This document shows positions 7,985 through 15,944 of a stretch of DNA of 64,000 nt, piece by piece. Position 1 is the stretch's first letter. The number at the start of each line of letters is the position of its first letter. Below the pieces are notes generated by a model. It searched no databases and was not told where the DNA came from. It was given only the letters and a program-made list of their open reading frames with translations. The stretch is from Paenibacillus tritici (GTDB lineage: Bacteria; Bacillota; Bacilli; Paenibacillales; Paenibacillaceae). The translations under genes were made by a program, and so were the position numbers. The stretch covers positions 186,001-250,000 of the forward strand of contig NZ_JABMKX010000012.1 of the NCBI RefSeq assembly GCF_013204885.1. Reading direction: 5' to 3'.

Positions 7985-9730
7985 ATGACGCAATTATTCC
8001 GCAATTCCCTGCCGCACGAGAACGTAACTTCTGCGCCGCTGCTGCCTGTTCCTCTATCTATTGAGCGTAACTGGCTGCATGATCTGGAATCGAGACTCGA
8101 TAAAGGCGGTCCTTGGGGAGACTGGCGGTTATCCCGCCTTGCCGTGCAGGGAGAGCAGTCGGGCCTGGTTACGAGCTTCGATGAGCTGCAATGTATGAAG
8201 CATCTGAACGGGCTGTCCCCGCTTCCCCATCAGCTTGATACTGCGCATAAGGTGCTGTTCCAGATGTCGGGCCGGGCGATTCTCGCCGATGAAGTCGGTC
8301 TTGGCAAGACGATAGAAGCCGGGCTGGTGCTGAAAGAATATCTGGTGCGGGGTCTGGTGAGCAAGGTTCTGATTCTGGTGCCGGCCTCGCTTGTGCTGCA
8401 ATGGGTACGGGAGCTGAATGCCAAATTCGGGATCTCAGCCGTAGCGCAAAAAAAAGCCTATTCCTGGGGCAATGACATTGTCGTCGCCTCCATGGATACC
8501 GCCAAACGTGACCCGCATAAGGAAATGCTGCTGAGCCAGGAGTACGACATGCTCATTATCGACGAAGCCCATAAGCTGAAGAATAAGAAATCCACGAACT
8601 ATCTGTTTGTACAGCAGCTGCGCAAAAAATACTGCCTGCTGCTCACCGCCACACCCGTGCAGAACGATCTCGGCGAGCTGTTCAATCTGATTACGCTGCT
8701 GAAGCCGGGCCAGCTCGGGAATCAGGGCGATTTCGCCACTAATTTCGTTGTCGATAAGCGCCAGCCCAAGAATGAAGTCCAGCTCAGGGGCGAGCTGTCC
8801 AAGGTCATGATCCGTAACCGCCGGGGCGAAGGCCCGGTGAACTTCACCAAGCGCAAGGTGCGCAATATCCCCCTCACCCTGTCGGCAGAGGAGAAGGAAT
8901 TGTACGACGGCGTCACTGCTTTTGTCAAAGACCAATATCAGGAGGCGGGCGGCAATCTCAGCAGTATGCTCTCCCTGGTTACGCTTCAACGTGAAGTCTG
9001 CAGCAGCCGGGACGCTGTGTTCGTCACGCTGGTGAACCTGATCAAGAAGCTGCCGGCAGATTCTCCGAAGCGTGAGCGGATGATGGGTCTGCTCCAGACC
9101 ATCCGTACCGTAAAGACGAATACCAAGGCGGAGAAGACGATGGAGTTAATTCAGCAAATGAATGAAAAGGTCATCGTCTTCACCGAATACCGCGCCACGC
9201 AGGAGTATCTGCTTCAATATTTCCGGGAGCATGGACTGCAATGTGTCACTTACTCGGGCGGAATGAACCGCGGCAAAAAAGACTGGATGATGGACCTTTT
9301 CCGCGGACGCGCCCAGGTGATGATTGCCACGGAAGCAGGGGGCGAAGGCATCAACCTGCAGTTCTGCCACCATATGATCAATTTCGATCTGCCCTGGAAC
9401 CCGATGCGGGTGGAGCAGCGGATCGGACGGGTACACCGGCTGGGCCAGGAGAATGATGTGGTCATCTATAACCTTTCCACGGAGGGGACGATTGAAGAGC
9501 ATATTCTCCACCTGCTGCATGAGAAAATCAACATGTTCGAGATGGTCATCGGCGGGCTGGATGTCATTCTGGAACGCTTCGAGAAGAAAGAGTCGCTGGA
9601 GAAAAGCCTGTACAAAATCGTCCTTGAAGCCCGCACGGACGAGGAGCTGCGCAGCAGTCTCGATGATATTGGCGATACGCTCAGCGAGCTGACCCATGCT
9701 GATCTGGATGAAAGCGAGGTGGCGCCTTGA
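7985..9730 (+). CDS. yqhH: SNF2/RapA-type DEAD/DEAH helicase, YqhH-like
   Basis: A 581-residue SWI2/SNF2 ATPase. Helicase motifs appear in order: motif I DEVGLGKT (102-109), motif II DEAH (193-196), motif III LLTATPVQN (about 218-226), then the C-terminal RecA domain with TEAGGEGINLQ (motif V) and QRIGRVHRLGQ (motif VI). These enzymes translocate on DNA and remodel protein complexes such as stalled RNA polymerase. Length and the downstream partner (YqhG-like) match B. subtilis YqhH. Start ATG 7985 has a strong GGAGGAGG site. The stop overlaps the next gene's start (TGATG), indicating translational coupling. The family's substrate is not established. Confidence 0.88.
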   Translation: MTQLFRNSLPHENVTSAPLLPVPLSIERNWLHDLESRLDKGGPWGDWRLSRLAVQGEQSGLVTSFDELQCMKHLNGLSPLPHQLDTAHKVLFQMSGRAILADEVGLGKTIEAGLVLKEYLVRGLVSKVLILVPASLVLQWVRELNAKFGISAVAQKKAYSWGNDIVVASMDTAKRDPHKEMLLSQEYDMLIIDEAHKLKNKKSTNYLFVQQLRKKYCLLLTATPVQNDLGELFNLITLLKPGQLGNQGDFATNFVVDKRQPKNEVQLRGELSKVMIRNRRGEGPVNFTKRKVRNIPLTLSAEEKELYDGVTAFVKDQYQEAGGNLSSMLSLVTLQREVCSSRDAVFVTLVNLIKKLPADSPKRERMMGLLQTIRTVKTNTKAEKTMELIQQMNEKVIVFTEYRATQEYLLQYFREHGLQCVTYSGGMNRGKKDWMMDLFRGRAQVMIATEAGGEGINLQFCHHMINFDLPWNPMRVEQRIGRVHRLGQENDVVIYNLSTEGTIEEHILHLLHEKINMFEMVIGGLDVILERFEKKESLEKSLYKIVLEARTDEELRSSLDDIGDTLSELTHADLDESEVAP

Positions 9731-10806
9731 TGCTCTCGCCCGTGGAAGTACGCAAACAGGTCATGGATTATCTGGAAGCGACCGAATGCACCATCCTTGA
9801 ATCCTCACCGGTGCATGTGACGGTAAAGCTCTCCCCCCGCGCGGACCGGATGCTGACGGACCGCCCTTATTATTGGGGATTCGTGGAGCGCACCGGCGTA
9901 GATCCCGAGACCTTGTCCTTCAGCTTCGTCTTCGATCCGCAGAAGTACGATGAACTGGCCGCGCAGGCTGCGGCGCAGGCCGCACGCCCGCGCAGTGGCG
10001 GCGCAAGCCGCCCGGCAGCGGCAGACGCGCTGCCGGGCCAGGCCGGTGCGGCGGCGGATGCCGAGGCAGGGGCGGAGCTTGGCGCGGCGCAGGCTGCGGC
10101 GCCGGGCGGTGCGCTGCCTCCCGGGGTCTCGGCTGCCCCGGAGGACAGCATCCTTGCCCGGTACTTCGGCGTCGTTCCGGCGCTGCCGCGCATCGGGCCG
10201 GGCATGATCCGCCGGGAGGATGTGACCTACGGCAGCAGACGTCTGCGGCAGATCTGGTCGGCGGCGCGGGATGAAGGCAAGTGCCTGCAGCTGTTCGAGG
10301 ACCCCGGGCTCAGGCAGCGGACCACCCTGTTCTCGGCAGCCTACGAGCCATGGCTGGCTGTCTGCTATAAGGTGGAGATGACCTGCGACCTGAAGCGGGA
10401 AGAGCTGCATTTCATTGCTGTGTCGCTGACTTCGGGGCTGATTGTCCCTGACTTTGAAGCCCGGCTGGCTTCGAAGGAGCTGACCCCGCGGCTCCCGGAG
10501 AACATACATGTTCAGCCTTCCGAGCTTGGCATTAAGGACGGAGCCGACAGGCTGGAGGGATATCTGACCTCGAAGCTGGCGCTGCTGGATTATACGTGGG
10601 CCGAAGAAGCCCGCCAACGGCTGGAGCTTGAGCTGAGCATTGTGGATATTTATTATGCCGAGCTGCTGAAGGAAGAGGATGAGGAGAAACGTCTCAGCAT
10701 CGAGGAGCAGTATAACCGCCGCCGTCAGGAGACCTCCTGGCAGTATGAGCCGCAGATTGCAGTTTCTGCCGTAACATACGGACTGTTTCATCTGCGCAGC
10801 ACATAG
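9730..10806 (+). CDS. yqhG: YqhG family protein
   Basis: A 358-residue cytosolic protein resembling B. subtilis YqhG, whose N-terminal pattern HVTVKLSPRADRMLTDRPYYWGFVERTG is conserved; its function is unknown. The usual partner is the upstream SNF2 ATPase, and the two genes are joined by a TGATG overlap. The ATG at 9730 is preferred over the TTG at 9727 because of that overlap and the GAGGTGG site. Residues of about 75-135 form an Ala/Pro/Gly-rich, low-complexity insert with very GC-rich DNA (9950-10140), not expected in the family core. The C-terminus is charged and probably helical (residues 300-340). A role as an accessory to YqhH is inferred from context only. Confidence 0.8.
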   Translation: MLSPVEVRKQVMDYLEATECTILESSPVHVTVKLSPRADRMLTDRPYYWGFVERTGVDPETLSFSFVFDPQKYDELAAQAAAQAARPRSGGASRPAAADALPGQAGAAADAEAGAELGAAQAAAPGGALPPGVSAAPEDSILARYFGVVPALPRIGPGMIRREDVTYGSRRLRQIWSAARDEGKCLQLFEDPGLRQRTTLFSAAYEPWLAVCYKVEMTCDLKREELHFIAVSLTSGLIVPDFEARLASKELTPRLPENIHVQPSELGIKDGADRLEGYLTSKLALLDYTWAEEARQRLELELSIVDIYYAELLKEEDEEKRLSIEEQYNRRRQETSWQYEPQIAVSAVTYGLFHLRST

Positions 10807-10930
10807 AATGCGACCCTGCTCGCTAAAAGCAGGCAAAAAACAGCGAAACTCCCGCCGCCTGCCGCGACAGCAAGCAACAGCCTTTTCAGGGCTTGTCCCC
10901 TACAATGAACAGTAAGCAGCCGGAGACCCG

Positions 10931-10954
10931 CCGGTCTCATAGTCATGAGACCGG
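10931..10954 (+). promoter_or_regulatory. Perfect 10-bp hairpin upstream of the secreted-protein gene
   Basis: CCGGTCTCAT and ATGAGACCGG flank a 4-base loop, 47 bases before the ATG at 11001. It lacks a T-run, so it is not an obvious terminator. It could be an operator or a leader structure; I do not recognise a known riboswitch. Confidence 0.5.
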
Positions 10955-11000
10955 GGCTTCCCAGCGAATAACCTTTGGAACAGGAAAGGTGAACGATACT

Positions 11001-12083
11001 ATGATAAACAAAGCAGGACAGAAGGAACCCCGCGGGCAGCGCAGCCGCTTGCTCCTCTGTCTGATTCTTGGACTGGCACTGTTCGCTGCAAGCGCCTCCC
11101 CTCCTCCGGCGATGGCGTCCAAAAGCAGCCGTACCACCGTGACGCAGGCCGTCATGCAGGAGGCTCTTCCGGGGCTTGCCATGAAGCAGATTCCGTCACC
11201 GGAAACGCTGCAGACCTTCACCAAAGAGACGATCGGCAAGCTGTCGGCCCATGCTCCTTTTACAGAATGGAAGGATGCGGGGACGGAGGTCTACCCTCTG
11301 GGTCCGGGGACGCGAAGCTGGCTGGTCAATGTGATGAACGGCGGGCAGCGGATTGGCTATCTCATTATATCTGCCGCAGATCAGGGCGGTTATGTGCTTA
11401 GTGAATATGGAGCCGGAACCTCCGGTCTCCCTTACAGTATGCTTGAACTGCGCCAGTATCTGGTGCAGCAAGGACTGATATCTTCCGATCATTCAGCTAC
11501 AATCGAGCTTACGCCGCTCTATGCTCCGCTGCTCCCGCTCTGGAAGCTCACCGCCGGGAACAAAACGTTCTATCTGAATGCCTCGGTCCCGGAGCTCCTG
11601 CCCTGGAGTCCCGGACAGGCTGACACTATTCTGGGCGCCAAGCCGGATTCGGCAGCTATGCTGTCCTCCTCAGGCCCGGACCAGGCACGTACTCCCCTTC
11701 CCGCGCTTCTGAGCGGCGGAGAGGACGACCCGTATGCTGATCTGCTGTGGATAACCGCTCCTGAGCTCAAGTCTATGAATGGTGCAAGCCTGACTGCCTT
11801 ACTCCGGGAACGCGGCAGTCTTGCCTTCCAGTCTTCCGGGCACAATGAGGCTCTGGGGGCGCCGTTCATGATTACAGGCAGCCAGAGCTGGCTTAAGACT
11901 ACTTCTGCCGGAGACCCGGCAGACAGTGAAGCCGCAGTGGTCTATGCGGCTGCCGGTCCCGGGGGGATTCGCTACCTTCCGCTCACAGCGCTTCAAAAGT
12001 CCGGCACCTTCCACAAGCCGCCGATGCCGCTGCGCGGAGGCACAACTCTGGGCGCAGCCTCTGTGCCGGATTCCAGGCAATAG
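11001..12083 (+). CDS. Secreted or membrane-anchored protein of unknown function
   Basis: About 360 residues. The N-terminus has basic residues (KEPRGQRSR), a hydrophobic core (LLLCLILGLALFAASA) and small residues up to PAMAS, a plausible Sec signal peptide or anchor. The remainder is rich in Ala, Gly, Pro, Leu and Ser, with no cysteine and no motif I recognise. The ATG at 11001 is chosen because AGGAAAGGTG lies about 10 bases upstream; the frame is open back to 10893 but with no signal-like sequence. It follows yqhG on the same strand by about 190 bases and is followed by a hairpin at 12101-12157. I assign no function. Confidence 0.65.
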   Translation: MINKAGQKEPRGQRSRLLLCLILGLALFAASASPPPAMASKSSRTTVTQAVMQEALPGLAMKQIPSPETLQTFTKETIGKLSAHAPFTEWKDAGTEVYPLGPGTRSWLVNVMNGGQRIGYLIISAADQGGYVLSEYGAGTSGLPYSMLELRQYLVQQGLISSDHSATIELTPLYAPLLPLWKLTAGNKTFYLNASVPELLPWSPGQADTILGAKPDSAAMLSSSGPDQARTPLPALLSGGEDDPYADLLWITAPELKSMNGASLTALLRERGSLAFQSSGHNEALGAPFMITGSQSWLKTTSAGDPADSEAAVVYAAAGPGGIRYLPLTALQKSGTFHKPPMPLRGGTTLGAASVPDSRQ

Positions 12084-12100
12084 GGACCATTATTCGTGAA

Positions 12101-12157
12101 AAGCAAACAGCCTTCCCCGGTGCCGTCTGAACGGCTCCTAGGGAAGGCTATTTGCTT
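12101..12157 (+). terminator. Hairpin terminator after the secreted-protein gene
   Basis: AAGCAAA-AGCCTTCCC pairs with GGGAAGGCT-TTTGCTT around a 22-base loop. On the plus strand the tail is only weakly T-rich; on the minus strand it is followed by TTTTCACG, so it may serve the convergent YqzE-like gene as well. Confidence 0.65.
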
Positions 12158-12188
12158 CTACACCTAAATCCCACTCACTGCTGAATCG

Positions 12189-12383
12189 CTACTCCTTACC
12201 ATCCCTGTCCCGGCTCCATTTGCTGCGCCAGACCGACCATGCGAGCGGGATCGTACCGAACCATTTTTCCGCCCAGGGCTGCTTCTCAGCCTTCCTTCTT
12301 GCATGGACGGCGCGCGGGTTCTCAATGTACACGACTACCTTCTCCGTAATATATTTCACCAGATCATCTCCGCCGGATGCCAT
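12189..12383 (-). CDS. YqzE family small protein
   Basis: A 64-residue basic protein (MASGGDDLVKYITEKVVVYIE...) resembling B. subtilis YqzE: an N-terminal DxVKYxTxxxVxYxxxP pattern, a charged middle, and a C-terminal WFGxxPxAxSxW segment. YqzE is encoded near the comG competence genes in Bacillus, but its role is not defined; no com genes are seen here. Two in-frame ATGs exist. The second (12383) is preferred because GGGAGGTG lies 10 bases ahead of it, whereas it almost touches the first (12392). The gene faces the secreted-protein gene tail to tail and is divergent from the CwlD-like amidase. Confidence 0.7.
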   Translation of the reverse strand: MASGGDDLVKYITEKVVVYIENPRAVHARRKAEKQPWAEKWFGTIPLAWSVWRSKWSRDRDGKE

Positions 12384-12550
12384 TTCATACACCTCCCATG
12401 TGAGATATGGCAGTTATCACTCACTGGCCTTATGCCTATAGTGTGCTCCAATCCCCTGAACTCTAAACCGGAAACCGAAGCTTCGTATAGGTTAGGCTGT
12501 TAAGGCACAATCTAACAATAACTATACTTATCGGCAGGGAGGTTATTCAC

Positions 12551-13354
12551 TTGAGACAATCGGAAACATTAGAACAACACAACTCAGAACAACCCGGATG
12601 TTCACGCGAAATTGACCGACTGAGACTGGGGCTGCGGCTACAGCGGTTCCTGGCAGCGGCAGGAGTACTGTTGCTGCTTACAGCGGGGAATGCCGGAGTT
12701 ACCCACGCGGCTGCACCACGGGCCGGACAGCAGGCCGGCATCCCTAAACACAGCCCCCATATGCTCGGCCATGATCAGCGGATCATCCTGATTGATGCCG
12801 GACATGGGGGAATCGACGGCGGAACCTCCTACGGCAGCATCCTGGAGAAGGACATCACCCTTGCTATCTCCCGCCGCCTGTTCCTCCTGCTGCGCGGCGA
12901 CGGCTTCGACGCCATTCTGAACCGGAACGGCGATTATGCGCCAAGCGATGAGAATCTGTGGCTGCGCAGCAGGTCCCGGCATCTGCGCGATCTCGCCCAG
13001 CGCAAGGAGCTGGCCGAGACGCTCCCGGCGAATGTGGTGGTCAGTATTCATATCAATTGGGCCAAATCCCCTACCAAGCACGGGCCGCTTGTCTTGTACC
13101 GCCAGGAAGGGCGCAGCTTCCTGCTGGCCCGGACTATCCAGGACCAGCTGAACCAGCTCTATGGGATGAGGAATGATCCCGTACAGGGCAAGCCCTTCTA
13201 CCTGCTCAACAAAATAACCGCCACAACGGTTATCGTTGAGGCGGGATTTGTAAGCAGTCCGGCTGACCGCAAGAAGCTCTGCACTCCGAAAGGCCAGGAG
13301 GAAATTGCTGAAGCGATTGCCAATGGAATCGCCGCTTATCTTATGGAAGTGTAA
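12551..13354 (+). CDS. CwlD-like N-acetylmuramoyl-L-alanine amidase
   Basis: A 267-residue exported zinc amidase (Amidase_3) that cuts the bond between muramic acid and L-alanine in peptidoglycan. A hydrophobic segment at 33-54 acts as signal or anchor. Zinc ligands are in place: His85 in DAGHGG, Glu99 in LEKD, His167 in VSIHIN; catalytic Glu230 is in VIVEAGF. Pattern and length match CwlD, which prepares muramic-delta-lactam in the spore cortex together with a polysaccharide deacetylase. The start is TTG 12551, with GGGAGG about 8 bases upstream. The 3' end overlaps the convergent deacetylase gene by 14 bp, and no terminator separates them. CwlD versus a vegetative amidase is inferred from motif spacing. 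Confidence 0.82.
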   Translation: MRQSETLEQHNSEQPGCSREIDRLRLGLRLQRFLAAAGVLLLLTAGNAGVTHAAAPRAGQQAGIPKHSPHMLGHDQRIILIDAGHGGIDGGTSYGSILEKDITLAISRRLFLLLRGDGFDAILNRNGDYAPSDENLWLRSRSRHLRDLAQRKELAETLPANVVVSIHINWAKSPTKHGPLVLYRQEGRSFLLARTIQDQLNQLYGMRNDPVQGKPFYLLNKITATTVIVEAGFVSSPADRKKLCTPKGQEEIAEAIANGIAAYLMEV

Positions 13355-14207
13355 GCCGGGAGTTCCATTTCCATTCATCCCGTACCAGCTCCGAGATTCC
13401 GACAAACTCCACGTTGTCCTTCATTCCGGCAATGCCGCTGCGGATACCCGCTGCGGTTTCTTTGCCCTGAATGCCGACATGGCCGATTGTCACACAATAT
13501 CTCTGGCTCAGCGCCCGTTCCTGCACCAGCTTCATCTGCTTCGCCACATGGGAGGCAGAATGCACATCATCCAGGAAAATGTGATTTTCCACAGGCGGCA
13601 TTCCGAGCTCCCGGGCCATCCGGCCCGCCACGGAACGGTAATTGGTATGGCTGTCTACGAAGAAAAGTCCGCGCTCCTTGCAGACACCAAGCACAATACC
13701 CATAACCCGTTCGTCACCGGTCACCTTGGAGCCCATGTGATTATTAATTCCAATGGCGTAAGGAACATTATCGAGCGCCGCCTCCACCCGTTTACGCACC
13801 TCCGCGTCTGTCATGCTTGTCAGCACTGCCCCCGGCCCCAGCCATTCCGGCTTGCCCTGCCGCGGCTCCATGGGCAGATGGACCAGCACATCGTAGCCAA
13901 GCTCATGGGCACGCCGTGCGTCCTGCTCGCTGGAGCGGAGGAACGGCATTACTGCGACGGTGATTTTGACTGGCAGCTTGAACATTTCATCCGTCCCGCG
14001 CATATCGTTGCCGAAATCATCGACTATGATGGCTACCCGGCTGGGCTGCTTCGTATTCTCTGCCTGCGGCTGTGCTGAATGCGTGTCCTCTGCCGGGGCT
14101 GCTGACACTGCTTGCGGCGCTGACGGTACCAGTGCGGTTATCGTAATCAATGCTGCGGCTATAGAATACAGAAGGATATGCTTTATTCTCTTGTTGTTTG
14201 TCTTCAT
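13341..14207 (-). CDS. Divergent polysaccharide deacetylase family protein (YibQ-like)
   Basis: A 288-residue protein with an N-terminal signal or anchor (residues 8-30) and a divergent polysaccharide deacetylase domain: VAIIVDDFGND opening, LPVKITVAVMPF, DVLVHLPMEP, GINNHMGSKVT and FFVDSHTNYRSVA. The Asp-Asp pair and the His residues are typical of this NodB-related fold. It is predicted to act outside the membrane on a polysaccharide, possibly peptidoglycan, but the substrate is not established for this branch. Start ATG 14207 has AAGGAGATG 8 bases upstream; the frame is open further but has no ribosome site. It faces the CwlD-like amidase gene and overlaps its end by 14 bp. Confidence 0.82.
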   Translation of the reverse strand: MKTNNKRIKHILLYSIAAALITITALVPSAPQAVSAAPAEDTHSAQPQAENTKQPSRVAIIVDDFGNDMRGTDEMFKLPVKITVAVMPFLRSSEQDARRAHELGYDVLVHLPMEPRQGKPEWLGPGAVLTSMTDAEVRKRVEAALDNVPYAIGINNHMGSKVTGDERVMGIVLGVCKERGLFFVDSHTNYRSVAGRMARELGMPPVENHIFLDDVHSASHVAKQMKLVQERALSQRYCVTIGHVGIQGKETAAGIRSGIAGMKDNVEFVGISELVRDEWKWNSRLTLP

Positions 14208-14366
14208 CCTGGGACATCTCCTTCGTGATTCAACTAATGCTCTCATTGTTTGGCTCACGAAGGTTAAATATGTACGGCGTGCTTACGAAATAATTAACAA
14301 TGTGAAGGGGAAGCGGCGGTCTGCATTAAGCAGCCCCCTTCACCACCTGCTGCGGGATGCAAGAAA

Positions 14367-14810
14367 TCAGCGTTTGCTTCGTGCCGGCATCCTGCGGCGG
14401 GTATCCCCGGTCAGCTCACATGCCTGCGGGCCAAGGCTGCCCTGCTCCACTTTGTTGTCGATAAAATCCACAACCTGCTGAAGCGAAGCAATCTGCTCCA
14501 GAATCTTCTGCTTATGAGTCAGGATCATCTCATGCAGCTCGGGATATTGTGACAGGTCCGAGTCGAGCGACAGGTTAAGGAAGGGACGCATATCGTCCAG
14601 GGACATTCCCGTCTTCTTGAGACAGGTGATCAGCTTCATCATTTCCAGATCCTGTTCGCTGTAGATGCGGTGGCTGTTCCCCTTACGCTGCGCCCGGGGC
14701 AGCAGCCCGATCTTCTCATAATACCGGATCGTATCCTCCGTGATTCCGGTCCGCTCCGCCGTCTCCTTGATTGAATATCCTGAGACTGGATTCTTGTCTG
14801 CCAGACTCAT
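14367..14810 (-). CDS. MerR family transcriptional regulator
   Basis: A 147-residue regulator. The N-terminal MerR helix-turn-helix is clear (YSIKETAERTGITEDTIRYYEKIGLLP, residues 12-38), followed by the HRIYSEQDLEMM wing and a dimerisation helix (100-118). The C-terminus is short and lacks the cysteine pattern of metal sensors; it resembles AdhR-type and similar electrophile-responsive regulators. It has a good AGGAGG site before ATG 14810. It is divergent from the SDR oxidoreductase gene. The shared 165-bp region holds two MerR-type promoters, each with a 19-bp spacer containing a CTTGGAG/CTCCAAG-type dyad, so it very likely controls both itself and the oxidoreductase. The inducer is unknown. 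Confidence 0.9.
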   Translation of the reverse strand: MSLADKNPVSGYSIKETAERTGITEDTIRYYEKIGLLPRAQRKGNSHRIYSEQDLEMMKLITCLKKTGMSLDDMRPFLNLSLDSDLSQYPELHEMILTHKQKILEQIASLQQVVDFIDNKVEQGSLGPQACELTGDTRRRMPARSKR

Positions 14811-14857
14811 AGGGCTGCCTCCTTTGTATTGTTGTTGTTGTGCCTTAGGCTCATTCT

Positions 14858-14888
14858 ATTGTATAACTTGGAGTCAGCTCCAAGTCAA
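14858..14888 (-). promoter_or_regulatory. MerR-type promoter and operator for the merR gene
   Basis: On the minus strand: -35 TTGACT (14883-14888), 19-bp spacer (14864-14882), -10 TACAAT (14858-14863). A dyad with arms ACTTGGAG and CTCCAAGT spans 14866-14885. The long spacer and embedded dyad are the hallmark of promoters that MerR proteins activate by twisting DNA. Confidence 0.8.
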
Positions 14889-14904
14889 ATGTTAAATTCA
14901 GTTC

Positions 14905-14935
14905 TTGACCTGGAGTCGGCTCCAAGTTATACAAT
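14905..14935 (+). promoter_or_regulatory. MerR-type promoter and operator for the SDR gene
   Basis: -35 TTGACC (14905-14910), 19-bp spacer (14911-14929), -10 TACAAT (14930-14935). The dyad CTGGAG / CTCCAAG lies at 14908-14927. It is nearly identical to the divergent promoter at 14858-14888. Confidence 0.85.
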
Positions 14936-14975
14936 GGGCACCATTCACCACAATGTTCCCCAAGGAGGACTTATT

Positions 14976-15836
14976 ATGACTATAGAACAAGCCCCACATA
15001 CTGCGCTGATCACCGGCGCGAATCATGGAATCGGACTCGCGCTGACCCGCAGAATGCTAAGTGAGGGCTGGGAGGTTATCGCGCTCATCCGTTCAGCTTT
15101 CACTGAGGATGACCCCCTTATCCGCGGGGCGCTCAGCAGCAGACAGCTGCGGATATACAAGGCGGATTTAACAGACTTCGCCCAGCTGAAGCTTGCCTTG
15201 CAGGCTATTACAAGCCATGAGACGCAGATTGATCTGCTGTTCAATAATGCAGGCGGGAGCTTCCCCGAATTAAGCTTCTCCAAGCAAGGACGGGAGCTGC
15301 ACTATGAACTGCAGACCGTTGTGCCGTATATCCTCACGATGGAGCTGAAGCCGTTAATTCTGAGAGGCAAGCTCCTCACCGTCATTAATACTTCTTCCAA
15401 TGCTTTTATGATGAAACGCCGGTTCGACCCTGCGACGCTTGAGCGTCCGGCCAAGTTCGCCAAGCTAACCGGCCCTTATGCCGATACGAAGCTTGCCTTG
15501 TCCTTGTGGACTTCGGAGCTTGCCCCGGCGCTTGCGGCGGAAGGCATTATGATCCGCAGTGCCGATCCCGGAGGCAATAACACCATGCGCAGCGGCAAAA
15601 AGTCCGGAATCCCCTTTTGGCTGAGGCCCATTACACGTATGTTCTTCCCGGAGCCTACCCATGGAGCAGGCCTGCTGTACCAGGCTGCACTCGGCGAGCA
15701 CAGCCGTAAGTCTGGGGTGTTCCTGATCAAGAATCAGGTGACCCCGCTGAAATTCACAGCGTACAGCCGTGATATACTGGCGAACGTCCAGGCCATTTAC
15801 CAGCAGGAATTCCGCCCGGCCGGTAGCCCTTCCTGA
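14976..15836 (+). CDS. Short-chain dehydrogenase/reductase (SDR)
   Basis: A 286-residue NAD(P)-dependent oxidoreductase. The N-terminal cofactor motif is TGANHGIG (TGxxxGIG, residues 14-21) and the NNAG motif follows at about 91-94. In the catalytic part an INTSSN segment is followed by GPYADTKLAL, giving the YxxxK pair as Tyr-Ala-Asp-Thr-Lys. Downstream comes the typical ADPG turn after an SxxA region. The length is somewhat above the 250-residue norm, as in retinol-dehydrogenase-like SDRs. The ATG at 14976 is chosen for the AAGGAGGAC site. Controlled by the divergent MerR regulator through a 19-bp-spacer promoter, it is likely an inducible detoxification enzyme; the substrate is unknown. 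Confidence 0.88.
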   Translation: MTIEQAPHTALITGANHGIGLALTRRMLSEGWEVIALIRSAFTEDDPLIRGALSSRQLRIYKADLTDFAQLKLALQAITSHETQIDLLFNNAGGSFPELSFSKQGRELHYELQTVVPYILTMELKPLILRGKLLTVINTSSNAFMMKRRFDPATLERPAKFAKLTGPYADTKLALSLWTSELAPALAAEGIMIRSADPGGNNTMRSGKKSGIPFWLRPITRMFFPEPTHGAGLLYQAALGEHSRKSGVFLIKNQVTPLKFTAYSRDILANVQAIYQQEFRPAGSPS

Positions 15837-15873
15837 TTCTCAGGCCATGCTGCCACACACCTAAGCCTGCACA

Positions 15874-15924
15874 CATCAAGCCCAAGCTACCCTGATAGGA
15901 TGACTTGGGCTGGGCTTTGATGTA
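15874..15924 (+). terminator. Hairpin terminator after the SDR gene
   Basis: ATCAAGCCCAAG pairs with CTTGGGCT and GCTTTGAT with small bulges, a long stem 40-90 bases after the SDR stop. The tail is not strongly T-rich, so the termination efficiency is uncertain. Confidence 0.55.
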
Positions 15925-15944
15925 TGTACGTTACCCGCACCTGC

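Noticed and set aside
10931..11000. Cyclic di-nucleotide riboswitch in the secreted-protein leader
   Set aside because: Only one hairpin is visible; the conserved core sequences of the GEMM or ydaO classes are not found.
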